64,000 nucleotides of DNA, from NCBI GenBank assembly GCA_905331475.1, contig CAJNYU010004256.1, positions 1 through 64,000 of the forward strand, given 5' to 3'. The notes beneath the pieces are model-generated. The model saw nothing but the letters and a program-made list of their open reading frames with translations, was not told the DNA's origin and did not search any database. Position 1 is the stretch's first letter, and each line of letters opens with the position of its first letter. This DNA is from Rotaria socialis. Its lineage: Eukaryota > Rotifera > Eurotatoria > Philodinida > Philodinidae. Both the position numbers and the translations under genes were made by a program. Below, in pieces: positions 1 to 12,545 of the stretch.

Positions 1-3000
1 AAAATTGTTAGTTCTATTACTGATTACATAATGAGTTGGAATTTGAGGGTGTGGGTGTTATAACGTTTAAATATCGATACTCAATGTGATAAGATTATAG
101 CTAGTAGTGTCCGGATTCTCGTTCCATTAGACTCTGTTCCCAAAGAACAGAAACCCAATTGAATATTCTTTTTCACGCATTTTGGACAATTCAGAGATAT
201 TTACACATGCTTATTCTTACAGCTTGTATCAAGTTACAATGGATTACCGAATTTCAATAAGCGGGAACTCATAGTGGGCTCCTGAGCACTCAAAACTCAG
301 ACTGAGTTTCGATTTTATATCTAGATACAGGAGCCTAGATCGGATTCATAAGCAGGAGAATCCACACAAAATTTAGCGCTCTAAGAAAGGTAACCCCCAG
401 TTGATGTTCCCGGTTCCTAGGAGTGGAATCTTAAACTCACTGAGAATGCACTGTTAAGCGTCATCGTTAAGACTGGTAAACTCAGTGAATGAGCCAGCAG
501 CTTGTCATAGTGACCGGTTTTTCATACTATGTAGACGTCTTTCTGTTAAGAGACTAGTAATGCTAGCTAATGTATTGGCCGTAACCGTTGATTTTTCATG
601 TTGTCATCGACTTCATCGTTAGTCTCAACCATTGTATCCCTAAAAATCAAACCCCTCATTTATGATATCTTTGCTGGAAGTAGCTAGGCTTTCCTCACTC
701 TGTACTGATTTTGAACTAATGACTATTTGCTTTAATTTTCACACTTTATAAGGCTAAAAGCGTGTCATTTGCATTTTCTTGATCTAACAAATACATTATT
801 GCGTAATAACATTTATGATTTCATCATCTCTATTTAAAATCCTCATATTACTCACAGTGAATCGTCACTGTTGAAAGACTCTTGTTCTCTTCATATTGAT
901 GACGCAATATGTAAGCAGTTGCAAACTACGCAGTACGCAGTAATGATTCATGTTTTTTTTCACTTTTTGCTATATCTAGCAGTCCCTACTATTTTTGAAA
1001 CAAAACTTGTACATAGCTGTCAGTTCATATATTTGAACTGAACATTGCAAACCAAGTCATATTGATGTACTTGTTAGAACTTTGCAATTTAACATGAAGC
1101 ATTAATCAATACAAAGACAAAGTCATCGGTAGAAACAGAATAATATTCTTCTTTTCAACAGTATTGTCTATATTACAAAAAGGCTAAATAATTTTTGCAG
1201 GACTATTGTAACACATTCTCAATCATAGAATAATATGAAAAATGACTCCTTCGGTTCTTCTCTTTTTGTGTACAATAAAATCTGTAAGTTTTTTTTCTGA
1301 GCATTTAGATTCAAGAAACGATAGATAGGCCATTTAGATCTATGAAAAAATGCATGGTCACTGTCGTAATTTTTTCAAAATACGATCAAAGTCATTTAGA
1401 TCCGACATATATGAGCCTCGTTGTTCTCTTTAGCAACTGAAAATTGTTTAAAGTATTGATATAAAATCATTAATCCAAATGGATTCTGGTGGATCCTAAT
1501 GGATTCTGGTGGAATCTATGGATCCTGGTGGAATCTATGGATCCTGGTGGAATCTATGGATCCTGATGGATTCTAGAATCCACCAGGAGCCGCCAGGAGC
1601 TGCTTTTCCCCCCTTGAGAATATCACAAAATCTACTTGTTATTTCGATCAACGATTCAGTGTTTTTTTAATATTTATTTTCATTACTTCGGATGAATATA
1701 TCAAACTAATTGAATCAATAAAAATGCTTTTTTTTACAGGAATTATAGATAGCTAGTATATTATGTTTTCTTATCTCGGTCATGTACAATTACTGAAATA
1801 GGAAATACTTTCCTTGTATTTTGCAATTTTCAAGTTTGAAGTAACAACAGAACAGCAACGAAAAGGCGGAGTCTCATAGAGCATGAAGAAATACAAAATT
1901 TGATAATTAGTAACGATCAATTAAACAGGAACTACAGAATCTTATTTGGTTTGGTAAGCTATTTACTCGTTTAATTATCCAACATGTGGTCAATGTGAAT
2001 CGTATCAGAAAATCAGAATTATTTTTCATACAAGAATCTTGTACTGAAATATACGTAAAAAAATGTTTGCCTGATGATGATCACGGATAAAAAAAATCAT
2101 AGAGAGAAAGAATAAAAAATTAAGATCTTATCATCGAATGTAGAGTGTAAGTAAGTGAAGTGAAGTGAAGTGTATATATCTATGGTAGATGCCGCCAATC
2201 ATCAGTTAATTAAATTTTCTTTAATTGTCGATAAAAAAAAGCTCTTCTTAATATTCTAAAACTTTATTTGCAAAGAGATCATACCACATCTACCTATATT
2301 TATATATAGATAGATAGACTAAGTAGAAGTTCACTGAGTTTATAAATGGTTTCATTTCTTGGTCAATGACATCAGACTACACATTATCAAACAAACATAT
2401 TAATATGAATAGAATATAAAGCCTTTCTTAATTTAAGCTTCTTTTCATGGTTGTAGAATAAAAATTTGATAGAGAAATAAAACAAATATAAACTTAACTG
2501 ATCTTCTTACAAAACAGGTATTTATAAATATTGTAAGTAAGAAAAGGCGATAATGAAAGATTTCCATAAATTCGCACCATTGTATTTTTCGAATAGTAGA
2601 AACACAAGTATATTATTTTTTTATTTTATTTATTTTATAAGAAAATATCTAAGGTTAATCATTAAAAAATACGAATACTAAGTAGGTTATATTTTATTCA
2701 TAATTAAAAAAGACAGCTTAAAGAAAACAATATACTTATTTACTATGCAATGCGCATAGAAAGCATTTTCTTTCGTTGAATTCTGTTGATCTCTCAAGCG
2801 TAAAGATGTCGTTCAGTTCAAGTTGATGTCCGTTGTTATGTTGATTATTTTGTTGCAAATGTAAATAGATTTTGCAAAAGTCTTCAGGGAAAAAAACGTT
2901 GTAGTTACAATAATTTCAATAATTGAAGAAATGTGTTATTCACTGATAAGTCTTTATGATAATTAAGCATGTAATGAACAGCGTTTATTGATTTAGTGAG

Positions 3001-3295
3001 AAAATAAATGTTTCATTAACAAAACAATAAATACTTCGTTTTTTTTCTACTTATTAGAAAGTCATGAGAAAGAAAAACTTTATTCTAAGTCTTGAATGGA
3101 GCTTCAAGTATATATCCAATTTGTTAACTTTTATCGTGTTCTTTTTCTTTGAATATTTATACCATTTATATAAATGAAATGTGAACAGAAAAAGAAAGAT
3201 ATGAGACTGTGATGTACAACAAAATTGAATATTTATTTAATCCGACGAAGAAAAAAGAAGTTTATTTTATTGTATTTTATTTTTCTTGTTGTTTA
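1..3295. other. Non-coding AT-rich stretch
   Basis: I see no convincing coding exon on either strand. The stretch holds a degenerate tandem repeat with an inverted tail (1481-1600), three scattered copies of CATTTAGAT near 1300-1400, and a short run of GTGAA units near 2155-2172. The last part is probably the 3' flank of the small minus-strand gene ending at 3296. Confidence 0.6.
1481..1600. repeat. Degenerate tandem repeat with inverted end
   Basis: Units of about 19 bp of the form GGTGGAATCTATGGATCCT are repeated. The first copies are shorter or altered, the middle copies nearly exact. The array ends in AGAATCCACCAGGAG, the reverse complement of the unit core, so the block could fold back on itself. 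It is clearly richer in G and C than its surroundings. I see no coding capacity. Confidence 0.75.
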
Positions 3296-3631
3296 TTATC
3301 CTGTTCGCGAAATCCATAACGGTTTTCCATAAAAACGATTTGTACGTGTTCGACGTGACAACCATAATGGACTAAGATGGAAATTTGGATATTTATTACG
3401 TTTTACAGGTTGATCATCATCAGCGTCATCATCATCATTATTATTTTGGTTTTGTTCCGATGAAGCCAGATTCGAGTGCTGATCAGATAATTGTTTATTC
3501 ATAGCTTTAAGTAATGATGACCATTCTGGGCCATGATAACTTTGTCGAAGATATTCTGGATTAATCGCATATATTGTATGCATAACAACGATACATAGAA
3601 GAAGTACAGAAAATGACGAATGAACAATCAT
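3296..3631 (-). CDS. Small secreted neuropeptide-like precursor
   Basis: Single-exon reading frame of 111 residues from an ATG. Residues 1 to about 22 form a signal peptide (short polar start, then FSVLLLCIVVMHTIYA). The mature region has a spacer rich in N and D (about residues 60-73), then a Lys-Arg site (PVKR, about 75-78), and a C-terminal part with an Arg-Arg site. The motif PLW[LI]SR occurs twice, in HLSPLWLSRR and GKPLWISRTG. Signal peptide, acidic spacer, dibasic sites and a repeated short motif are the usual architecture of a neuropeptide or peptide-hormone precursor processed in the secretory pathway. I cannot assign it to a named peptide family. No neighbour lies within 1.5 kb on the same strand, so it looks like an independent gene. 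It could also be a small secreted protein of another kind. Confidence 0.6.
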   Translation of the reverse strand: MIVHSSFSVLLLCIVVMHTIYAINPEYLRQSYHGPEWSSLLKAMNKQLSDQHSNLASSEQNQNNNDDDDADDDQPVKRNKYPNFHLSPLWLSRRTRTNRFYGKPLWISRTG

Positions 3632-4172
3632 CGTAATTCTTATTGATGAAAATAGTAAAGATACTAAATGTTGAGTACGCGTAGCAATACTGTTTATATT
3701 TGGTTACTTGGAGAAAATACCTTAGGGAGAAAAATGAGAACAGAGAGAAAGAGAACTAAACCAATCGAGTATTAGCATATAGCAGAAATTATTCTTTTTC
3801 TTCGATTCATATCTTATTTGGACTTACATTAGATTCTTTTTCGGATGTTAGAACTTCATAAACAATTAACACACACATGTATATAAATATATTTCTAATC
3901 TTATTAGAAAATAGTGGGTGGAAATAAGTGATCCTACGCTTCTAATGCTTATTAGCGACATACGACACAGCTTCTATTAAGATTATATTTAGCCTTTTTT
4001 CTTAGCAAAGCTGACGATAAAGGAGAAGGGGTAATGTGAAAAAGAGAAAGAAAACAAAAGAAACATATGCAGTAACTTCATGTTCCACTTTTTATTAAAA
4101 ACATGATGGTATATTGCTAATTATTCATGAAACAGTCGCAATTTATGAGAACAAAAGAAAAAAAATGTAATT

Positions 4173-5126
4173 TATATAAAGGGTGTCCCAGAAGTTCTGA
4201 AACGATTTTAATAATTCACCGTTCTCGCATTCTACAAAAGCAAATTCGCTGAAACTTTGGTAGATTGTTGTACATATGTGGTACTACATTACTGAAAAGT
4301 TTCAAGTCTATAGCTTGTACTATAGATGAGAGCCTAGAACAACACTGTCATATACTATTTTCGAAATTTTTCTGTATTCTAGGTCTGTCAAAATGTCTAT
4401 ATCTCAGGCGAGGTAGATGATAAAATCTTGAATTTCTGTTATAAAATGCGCCGTGAAAGCCCTACAAAAATTGTAATAACAAATCCCTACTGACTTGTGT
4501 TCATACTCAAAATGAAAGAACTACATGATAGAACGACTTCTCTCCATATTGTGCGTAATAAAGAAAAGGTTTGCAAGATCTTTTTGTCTTGCATGTATCT
4601 CGGCTTGAAAAAATGATAAAACCTTGATTGCTTTTGACAAGATGCGTTGTCGAAAGCTCTACAAAAGCTGTATAAACAAATTCCTATTGGAAAATAAAAA
4701 AGTAGTCCAAACCTTTTTCTGATTATGGTGAGAAGTCGTACTATCAAGTAGCTTTTTCATTTTGAGTATAGCAAAGACCATTAACACAAGTCAATAAGGA
4801 TTTGTTATTACAATTTTCGTAGAGCCTATCACGGCGCATCTTATTAAAGAAATCCAGATTTTATCATCTACCTAGCCTGAGACATAGACGAAATAAAGTA
4901 AAATGTTGCACACCCGAAGATGACCAGGAAAATTTAAAAAATAGTACATGCCAGTGTTGCTTCAGTTTCTCATCCATAGTATGACGTATTGATCTCTAAC
5001 TTTGCAGTTATGTACTACCACATATGTGCAACAATCTACCAAAGTTTCAGCGAGTTTGCTTTTGTAGAATGCGAGAACGGTGAACTCTTAAAATCGTTTC
5101 AGAACTTCTGGGACACCCTTTATATA
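4173..5126. mobile_element. Long foldback (MITE-like) element, Tc1/mariner-type ends
   Basis: Both ends carry TATAAAGGGTGTCCCAGAAG in inverted orientation, flanked by TA-rich sequence compatible with a TA target duplication. The inverted repeats are very long: 4175-4520 can be followed almost completely in the reverse complement of about 4740-5126, with roughly 110 highly similar terminal bases and more divergence inside. The centre (about 4600-4700) is a further diverged copy of the arm segment around 4391-4495. No transposase frame is present; the longest frame inside is a short shadow at 4487-4747. It reads as a non-autonomous element mobilised in trans. The family call rests only on the end sequence and TA flanks. 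Confidence 0.75.
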
Positions 5127-5720
5127 TAATGATCTAATGAATAGTATACCTACTTTAGAGATATCAATAAATAATTAACTATTGATATTTATCAATAGAA
5201 AAGACTTATTGTGATAAAAATCGTAAATATTAAAATATATTTCACAATATGTATGTACATTAGTATGCTGTAAAATCAGGCAATGAAGGATTTGAAATTT
5301 AGGAACGAAGAGAAGACTTTCATCACCGATACGCGTGATGTAAATAAGAACTATTGTGTGACGTTCATACGTGTTATTCTACATTTTTTTGTTCATTCTC
5401 TTCTGCTAAAGAAACAAATGAAAACATCTTCTTGTCGGTGAAAGAAACTGGCTTATCACCCCTTCTCCCCAGAACGTCCATGTAAATTACTGTAATCGAA
5501 TGGATTAAATCATAAAGGACCTTAAATATTTTAGAAAGTCTTAAAATTCAATAAAAAATATGTAAAAATGAAGAAGAAATATGTCTTACAACAAGCAATC
5601 ATTGTTTTATCTTTGATGAAAAACTATGAAATATATACATAAGTTCTCTTGTATGTTTAGATAATCATTGCAGTGCATCGTGTTGAATCTCAATTATTTA
5701 CATATTATTCATTCTCATTA

Positions 5721-8700
5721 ATGTTTTCATTTATCGTTATTCTTGTTCTTCTTAATATTACATCAAGTTATTCATCAATATTTAATAAACAATCCGTAAT
5801 ATCTAATGAATATCTTGGTAATAGCGGAAGACACCTATTCCATTTCGTACAAGTAATTATATTCTATAGAATAAAATATATAAGAATTTAAGAATTTTGT
5901 CAGATATCAGATACTCATATAACTCATCTTGATCATGCTGATCGTATGGAACAATTTGAACAATTTTGTAATGAAATTATAAAAACATTGGTTAAACCAC
6001 AAGTTACTATTGTAACAGGTAACGAATACAATCATTCAGTTTTAGCGAATAGCGTGATTATCAATTATTAAAATACTTAAAGGCGATCTTGTGGACAGTG
6101 TGAGTGGTTTAAAACATAGTCATGATCGTTTATTTGGAACAGCACAATATGAACGAGAATGGAATCTTTATAGAGATATTCTAAATCGAACGAATATTAC
6201 AGCACATACAAAATGGCTTGATATAAAAGGAAATCATGGTAAAATAAAAAAAGGAATTTTTTTCTAAAATAAAAAGCCTTTTATGGTTTTCTTGTGAATA
6301 GATACATTTATGGATCCCGATCCAGATTCGTCAAAAAGTTTCTATCGGTATTCGTTTTCTAATATGAATTTTTTCGTTTCAAATAACATAATTTCGTAAT
6401 TCAAGTGTTTATTCACATCAAGGACACAACCATAGTGGCTCATATGAATATACATTAAGCACAAAAGATGGTGATACTTATTCGTTTGTTGCTGTTGATA
6501 TGTGCCCCAGACCAGGTGTTGGCCGTCCATTTAATTTTTTTGGTCATATTACTAAAGTAAATAAAATCTTAAGGTTTATTTAAAAGAAATTTTTCTATCA
6601 AATATTTAGAAAGAAACGCAAATTTTATTGGAAATAGCCAAGAAAATTAAGAATTCCACTTCCATAGTATTCTTCGGTCATTATCCATTATCATTTACTT
6701 ATTCAAAAGGACTTGATCATATAATGAAGGATGGTATTGCCTATTTAAACGGCCATCTTCATTCTGGTATTAAACATTTATATGCTCGTCATTCCAATGG
6801 ATTACTCGACATTGAATTAGGCGACTGGAAAAGGCAACGACGGTATACATTCTTTTTTCTTTATCAAAAGTAAAAAGATACATTTTACTTTTTAAAGATT
6901 TCGTATAATAACAATTGATTCCGGTTTATTATCTTTCGAAGATTTTCGATTCAGTCAACCCATTTATGCTCTGATATCAAATCCAAAAGCAGCAAAATTT
7001 CAAACACCTAGAGAACCATTCTATCGTTTAAATCAAAGTACACATATCAGGTTATTTTAATAACAAAAACAAAATTGATTTTATTTAAATGAATTTTTTT
7101 AAAGAATCGTTATTTTTTCTAAATTATCTATTATTAATGTCAATGTTTCCATTGATGAACAATATGTTGGTTCAGCAGTTCAATCAATTGATAATCAACA
7201 TCTATTTGTTCTTCCATGGAATGCAAGTTCATATGATGATGGAAGGCTACATCAAATTTTTGTTGGAATTAAAGTAAAAGAAAAAAGTATTATTTCAAAT
7301 AGATAATCAAAACATTATGTTTACAATTAAGGATAATGGAAATAATACTGTTATTTTAACACACGAATTTTCTATATCATTTACAACAATAACCAGATGG
7401 AATCCTTCACAAATTATTCTTACAATTCATCAACCAACTTTTGTAACCAAAAAATAGTGCTAAACTAATCTTTTTTAATTCTTCTTTTTTAATTCTTAGG
7501 GTTTGGTTATATTAGTTTCATCATTATCTATATATATTCTCACATTATTATATTATCGATATCATAAGAAACGAAATTCATGTAGGTTAACGTTAGTTGC
7601 CGTATGACTATAAACGTTTTCGATACAGAACCTATGCGGAGTTTTTACTAGACGAATGAAAAGAAATTGTAGGCGTAGATGAAGTAAAAGAGTATTGAAC
7701 TAAGTAATACTATAAATACTACTTCAAGTGACAGTCAAGAAATAGTAAAACATTTGGCACAATCTAATTAAAGAAAATATATCTGTACCATGTTTGCCAA
7801 TTATGTTTACGCCTAAGAATAGATTTTATCTAGTCAACATAAACAACATTTTAAAGACCTTGACTAACGACTCTTTTATGATAAAAAGGCTTGATGAAAA
7901 AAGAGTGACGAGTGCTATCTTCTGTTTCTTATAGCCTAATCTAAGTTGGATTTTCACGCATATGTTTGTACAAATTTGCAACCAACTTTGCTGTTTCTTT
8001 TACTTTGCTTCTCCTCCTCCTTCCTCGCCTATGACAAATGTTGTTTATATTTAATTAGAGATTTCACATGAATAACATCTTGTCTTGATATAATGTAGCT
8101 ATGAATTAATTTCTTAATCGAATTTATTGAGAATTAACTAAGATCTAGCTTATTTCAAGTGTTTCAAAATAATTAAAATAAAACAATATTTTTGTAAACA
8201 CTAGCAGATAGATCATATTTCATAATTTAATATTGCATGAATAACTTACTTTGGATGAATTAATAAAAGTAATTTTCTACTTTTTCAGTCAAGTTTACTG
8301 TTCATTTTGGATTATGCAATCAATTTCGTCTTCGAATGATCTGTCTTTGTTCAGTTGATTTTATATTTTATTCATTATTTGGTTTTGCATTGTATTCTTT
8401 TATTGGTTAATATTATTGATTTTCATATTTTTGAATAATGAATGATTTAAATCTATTTTTCTAGGACCATGGTATATTGGATATTTAACAAAAGGTAATT
8501 TCGGTGCTGTTTTTCTGTGGGGCACATTGATACAAGGAGTTTATTTACCACCTGATTTACAAATATTTGGAGGAACTTTTCAAGTATTTTATATATGAAA
8601 AAATTAATATTTTCTATTTGAAGATAAATATTTTATTTTTAGTTATATTTCTTTCTATTTCCATTAACATATACTTTAAGTTCATCATGTTTTTATCGTT

Positions 8701-9002
8701 ATCATCAACAACTCCAATTAAATACAAACATTGTTAAATATCGTTTTAATCGGTGTTGTCAACTTTATTCAGTTTATATCGTATTTATAAATACATCAGC
8801 TATTATTTTATTTTGGTCATTTTTAATGACTGCTTCGTATAAATTATCTTGGATAATCTCACCATTTGGCTTGATATTGGTTTTATTTTCGATGATTCTC
8901 TACCTAAAATCTCATCGATTAAAAATCGAAGATTTTAAATTAAAGAAAACCAATGAAATAATAAATTCAACCAATCAAGATAATTCAAAGTTGATTGATT
9001 AA
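5721..9002 (+). CDS. TMEM62: TMEM62-like transmembrane metallophosphoesterase (one frameshift)
   Basis: Twelve exons: 5721-5852, 5904-6018, 6083-6238, 6302-6347, 6406-6556, 6610-6842, 6898-7050, 7105-7442, 7500-7581, 8289-8405, 8465-8583, 8643-9002. The start is the ATG at 5721, followed by a signal peptide. The metallophosphoesterase domain shows ISDTHITH, GNHDTF, FFGHYP and NGHLHSG, the metal-binding D-x-H, GNH and H-x-H blocks. The second half has a beta-rich section and several membrane segments, with GPWYIGYLTKG as in TMEM62 proteins. The catalytic half is expected on the lumenal or outer side; the substrate is unknown. The exon sum is 2002 nt, one too many: an extra A in the run at 7281-7286 shifts the frame, and removing one base restores about 666 residues. 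This may be a sequencing error, a null allele or early decay. The intron at 7582-8288 is unusually long for this gene. Confidence 0.82.
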
Positions 9003-12000
9003 ATCAAAGAAAAACAAAACTTGCTTTTTAGATATCATGAAATCTTAATGATCGAAAGTACATTTTTATCAAATTATTTTTACATTCATGATTCCCATAT
9101 CGTCTACTTGTATAATCTGACATAAATTAATTTGTTCCAAGTTTTAGAAAAGCTTTTATTTTTTATTTTTAAAATGTAAAAATTGTCGGAATAAATGAGA
9201 AATATTCCATCATATTTTTTTGTAACTTTAAAAATTCTAGTCATATTTATAAAAATTTATTTTTAGAAGAAAAGCGAAAAATAAATTTAAAAAAAACTCT
9301 AAAGAATAATACTGACAAAACATCATTTTATTAGTTTATTCATAATTGAAAAATCCACTTATTACTAGAAATAATGCTTGTCATGGATGAGATTTTTATA
9401 TTTGCTAAGACTATCATACGTTGTTATTAAACTATTGTATACATCTGCGAATATTATTTTCTATAAAAAATTCTCAGACAGAAAATGCCACAAAAATGAG
9501 ACCTCAGTTAAGCAAAAAAATCTAATTATATTCTTTAGAAAACATTCAAATTCTCTGTTAAGGCAAGCTTATTTTTGTCATAACAGTCAAAATCCAAATA
9601 CTTACTCGGAAATAATATTTGGCATGTGATTTGTCATAATTAAAGGCAGTTTGCTAGTTGACATGCCATTTTTCAATACTATTTTCAAAATTATTGTCAT
9701 CTTCTTATAATCAATTTAGTCAATTTCATGTGAATAATCAGAAATTATGATGCACCAGTCAAGTTCATTGACTAGATTTACTCTGACTGAAGTATGAACA
9801 AGTTTTTTCAAATTTCAAGACACATTGATTATCTTACAAGTGGCAAGAAACATTATAACTAAATTTTCTAAAATATGAATTGAAAAATCTTCATCGGTTT
9901 TTGTTTGCGGATGTTCTTGACTCATTCATCTTGGAATCAAGACAGAAGTTTTATTGTGGTTAATACGATTTTTCTTTGCCTGAAAAATCATGTTAACATA
10001 CAGGTCATATAATTGTTTTAGATTGCAACGAGAGAACATAATAATGAGCATCTCCTAGTGATGAGTGGTCGCGCGTATAGCAGAGCGAGTTTTTCGGGTG
10101 ATACCTTCTTTTTCTCATGTGATCACCTGGTGAGTCTGAAAATTGAATACATATGTAATGTTTGTTCATCTCTCTCTCTCTCTCTCTCTCTCTCTACTGT
10201 CTATTAACTGTCTTATGTTTATTACGATTCAGCACGTTTCATTGTTTTACTCTTACAAACAATAATGACACCCTAACATGGGCTTTCCTTGCAAGGGACT
10301 GAAAGAATTAATTATTCGTTTAAGACCAAAAGTAATTCTGATCGATTTTAATTTCAGAACAAAAACAAACTGATAAAATACAATAATCTTAAAAGCAATC
10401 GAAAGTTTTGCATTCTAGTAGAGTAAAACTTTCAGTTGGAACGATATGAAATTAAATAATTCGATAAATCACAATAAAAATTTGCCAGATTATTATTCAC
10501 GACCAATTAACATATAGATATACTGATATTTGTTCGTAATTTTACAACAGATCTTACTTGGATGCTTTTAAATAATCATTTTCCATAGATGGAACATTTT
10601 CTAGCCATCTCTTTAGTGTTCGCAACAGTGATTTTAGTCTAAATTTTGTTTCAATGAAATTTTAAATCACTTCTTTCGTTAGATTTAAAACTTAGGAAGA
10701 TGTTTGACGGCATCCAACCGTTCACTAGACTCTTCGGGATAATAGTTAAGAATCAACGGGAAAAATCCATGACTCTTCCATGTTTTACATTTGAATTTGT
10801 TCTTTCATCACGTAATTGTAGAGAAAGAGTATATTGTTTGAATTTTAAATTGCTAAAATAGTATATCATACTTTAAAAGAACTGAAAATTCAGCAATACT
10901 CTCTTTAATATAAGCTCAATATATTTCAACAATGGCGAGCAGTTTTAATAATCTCTCCAAAAAATTAATCGTCGATAAATTTTTCATTTCTAATCTAATG
11001 AGCTCGTCGAGATTCAGCGCCTTGATATTTTCTATATATTCATAAGTATTGCTATTGGTTCGACAATAAGTTGACTTTCTGCCTTCTTCCTTTGTGAGTA
11101 TTCTGTATAAAATAGATGCACTTCACAATAAATGAGATCACTTAATAAATATTATCGTTATCTAGGGTAGCAGTAAAATTACTGGCTTTGCATTTTTTAC
11201 TAAGATTACTTACTCCAAGAACAAATGAATATAATTAGAAAAATGATTTCAAACAATAGAATTGATTTTTTGAATAAAATTTATCGCTGAGATACTTCAT
11301 TTGGCCGAAATTTGATGGGACGTCATGGAATAGTAATTTTAAGATAATGGTGAAGAGGACCAAGCACAATATCTTTTGTAATATCATGAAGGACATCGAA
11401 GAAAAGATGCAGTTATTTTTTCTATTCATAGAGAAATAATTTTGATAAAAAAAATTGAAGTTATGTATGTTTCATGTGAAGATATCTAACAGGAACATTT
11501 GATTTCATGTTTGTTTGTCACTTGAAAAATATTTTTACTACGAGAGACATATTTCTCGAATGATCGTGCATTCTAAAATGAAATTAATATCTATTGATAG
11601 CCAACTGGCATTACTTTCGTCTAATTCTTATTTGATCTTCTATCAATAGAATTTTGTTGTGTTCTGGAAGTGCTTCGTTCGTTTGTGCATTTGTATTAAG
11701 TCGATTTTCATATTGTTTTATTAAAAACTTTTTTTTGCTCTAAAATCTAGCTCGTTTCCAATTGTTTTTGGAATAGAAAGAATCTTTTCGCATCTTGTGT
11801 ATTTTATTTTACTTCTTTAATAAAATAAAATATATAATTTTATTCAAAAAGAAAAAGAACAAGATATGATAATTATTTTAAAAAAATAAGTGAAATAACC
11901 ACACTAACGTAAGATCAAAGAATATCTTCAACTATGTTTGTATCGATTCGATGAACATAATGCCAAAGATAATCTTTCTTTCTTACTTAAAATGAAGCAT

Positions 12001-12545
12001 TATGTCAGTTACTAAAGTTGAGTCATGTTTACTATTGTTTCTTCAATCTAAAGCTTTGGTCGAAAATGATCAAATGAGAAAATGAAGACTTCGAAATCAA
12101 TCAACAAGATGCATGTACTACTTTCTAAAATATTCTAAAGTGATGACAAATGGTATTGATAATCATTAGAATTTGCTAATACTCAGTACCGAAAGTGTTC
12201 CATTTTTTGAAAATTTTCTATATTACTAATAATCCATGTTGAACATTATTTCTTAATCTGCTTTTAGATTTCATCCAATAGAAAGTGCAAGCTACGGAAA
12301 TCAGTAAGTATGGTAGGGGAACTTTTAACTGTGTGAATTGTTGACAAATATAACAAAGTTCTTGTTTTCTATTTAATGAGCATTGACCAGAAGATCGATT
12401 TAACTGGAATAAATCAATTAGAACTGACATAACAATTAATAGATAGACACATTCTGGATAAGAGAAAAAAAGATTATCTTCCTTATTATGTTCTATGAAT
12501 ATAGAACATGTAATATTCAATGCAACTATAAAACTTGACATAAAA
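9003..12545. other. Non-coding interval between convergent genes
   Basis: About 3.5 kb between the 3' ends of the TMEM62-like gene (plus) and an unrecognised minus-strand gene. Only short random frames are present, for example 9378-9629 and 11235-11429, without family resemblance or good splice context. A pure TC microsatellite lies at 10168-10195. I see no RNA gene. Confidence 0.55.
10168..10195. repeat. (TC)n microsatellite
   Basis: Uninterrupted TC dinucleotide run of about 14 units in an intergenic region. Confidence 0.95.

Noticed and set aside
5673-5720. Upstream GTG start of the TMEM62-like gene
   Set aside because: GTG starts are not expected in an animal gene; the ATG at 5721 opens directly into a signal peptide.
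7271-7300. A 29-nt intron (GTAAAAG to AAATAG) repairing the TMEM62 frame
   Set aside because: It joins in the wrong phase and leads to stops; an extra base in the A run explains the data better.
9378-9629. 83-residue plus-strand frame
   Set aside because: Composition looks random, no ortholog-like motifs, no splice context; chance in AT-rich DNA.
10020-10140. GC-richer patch that might be a tRNA or other structured RNA
   Set aside because: No T-loop consensus and no consistent cloverleaf could be drawn.
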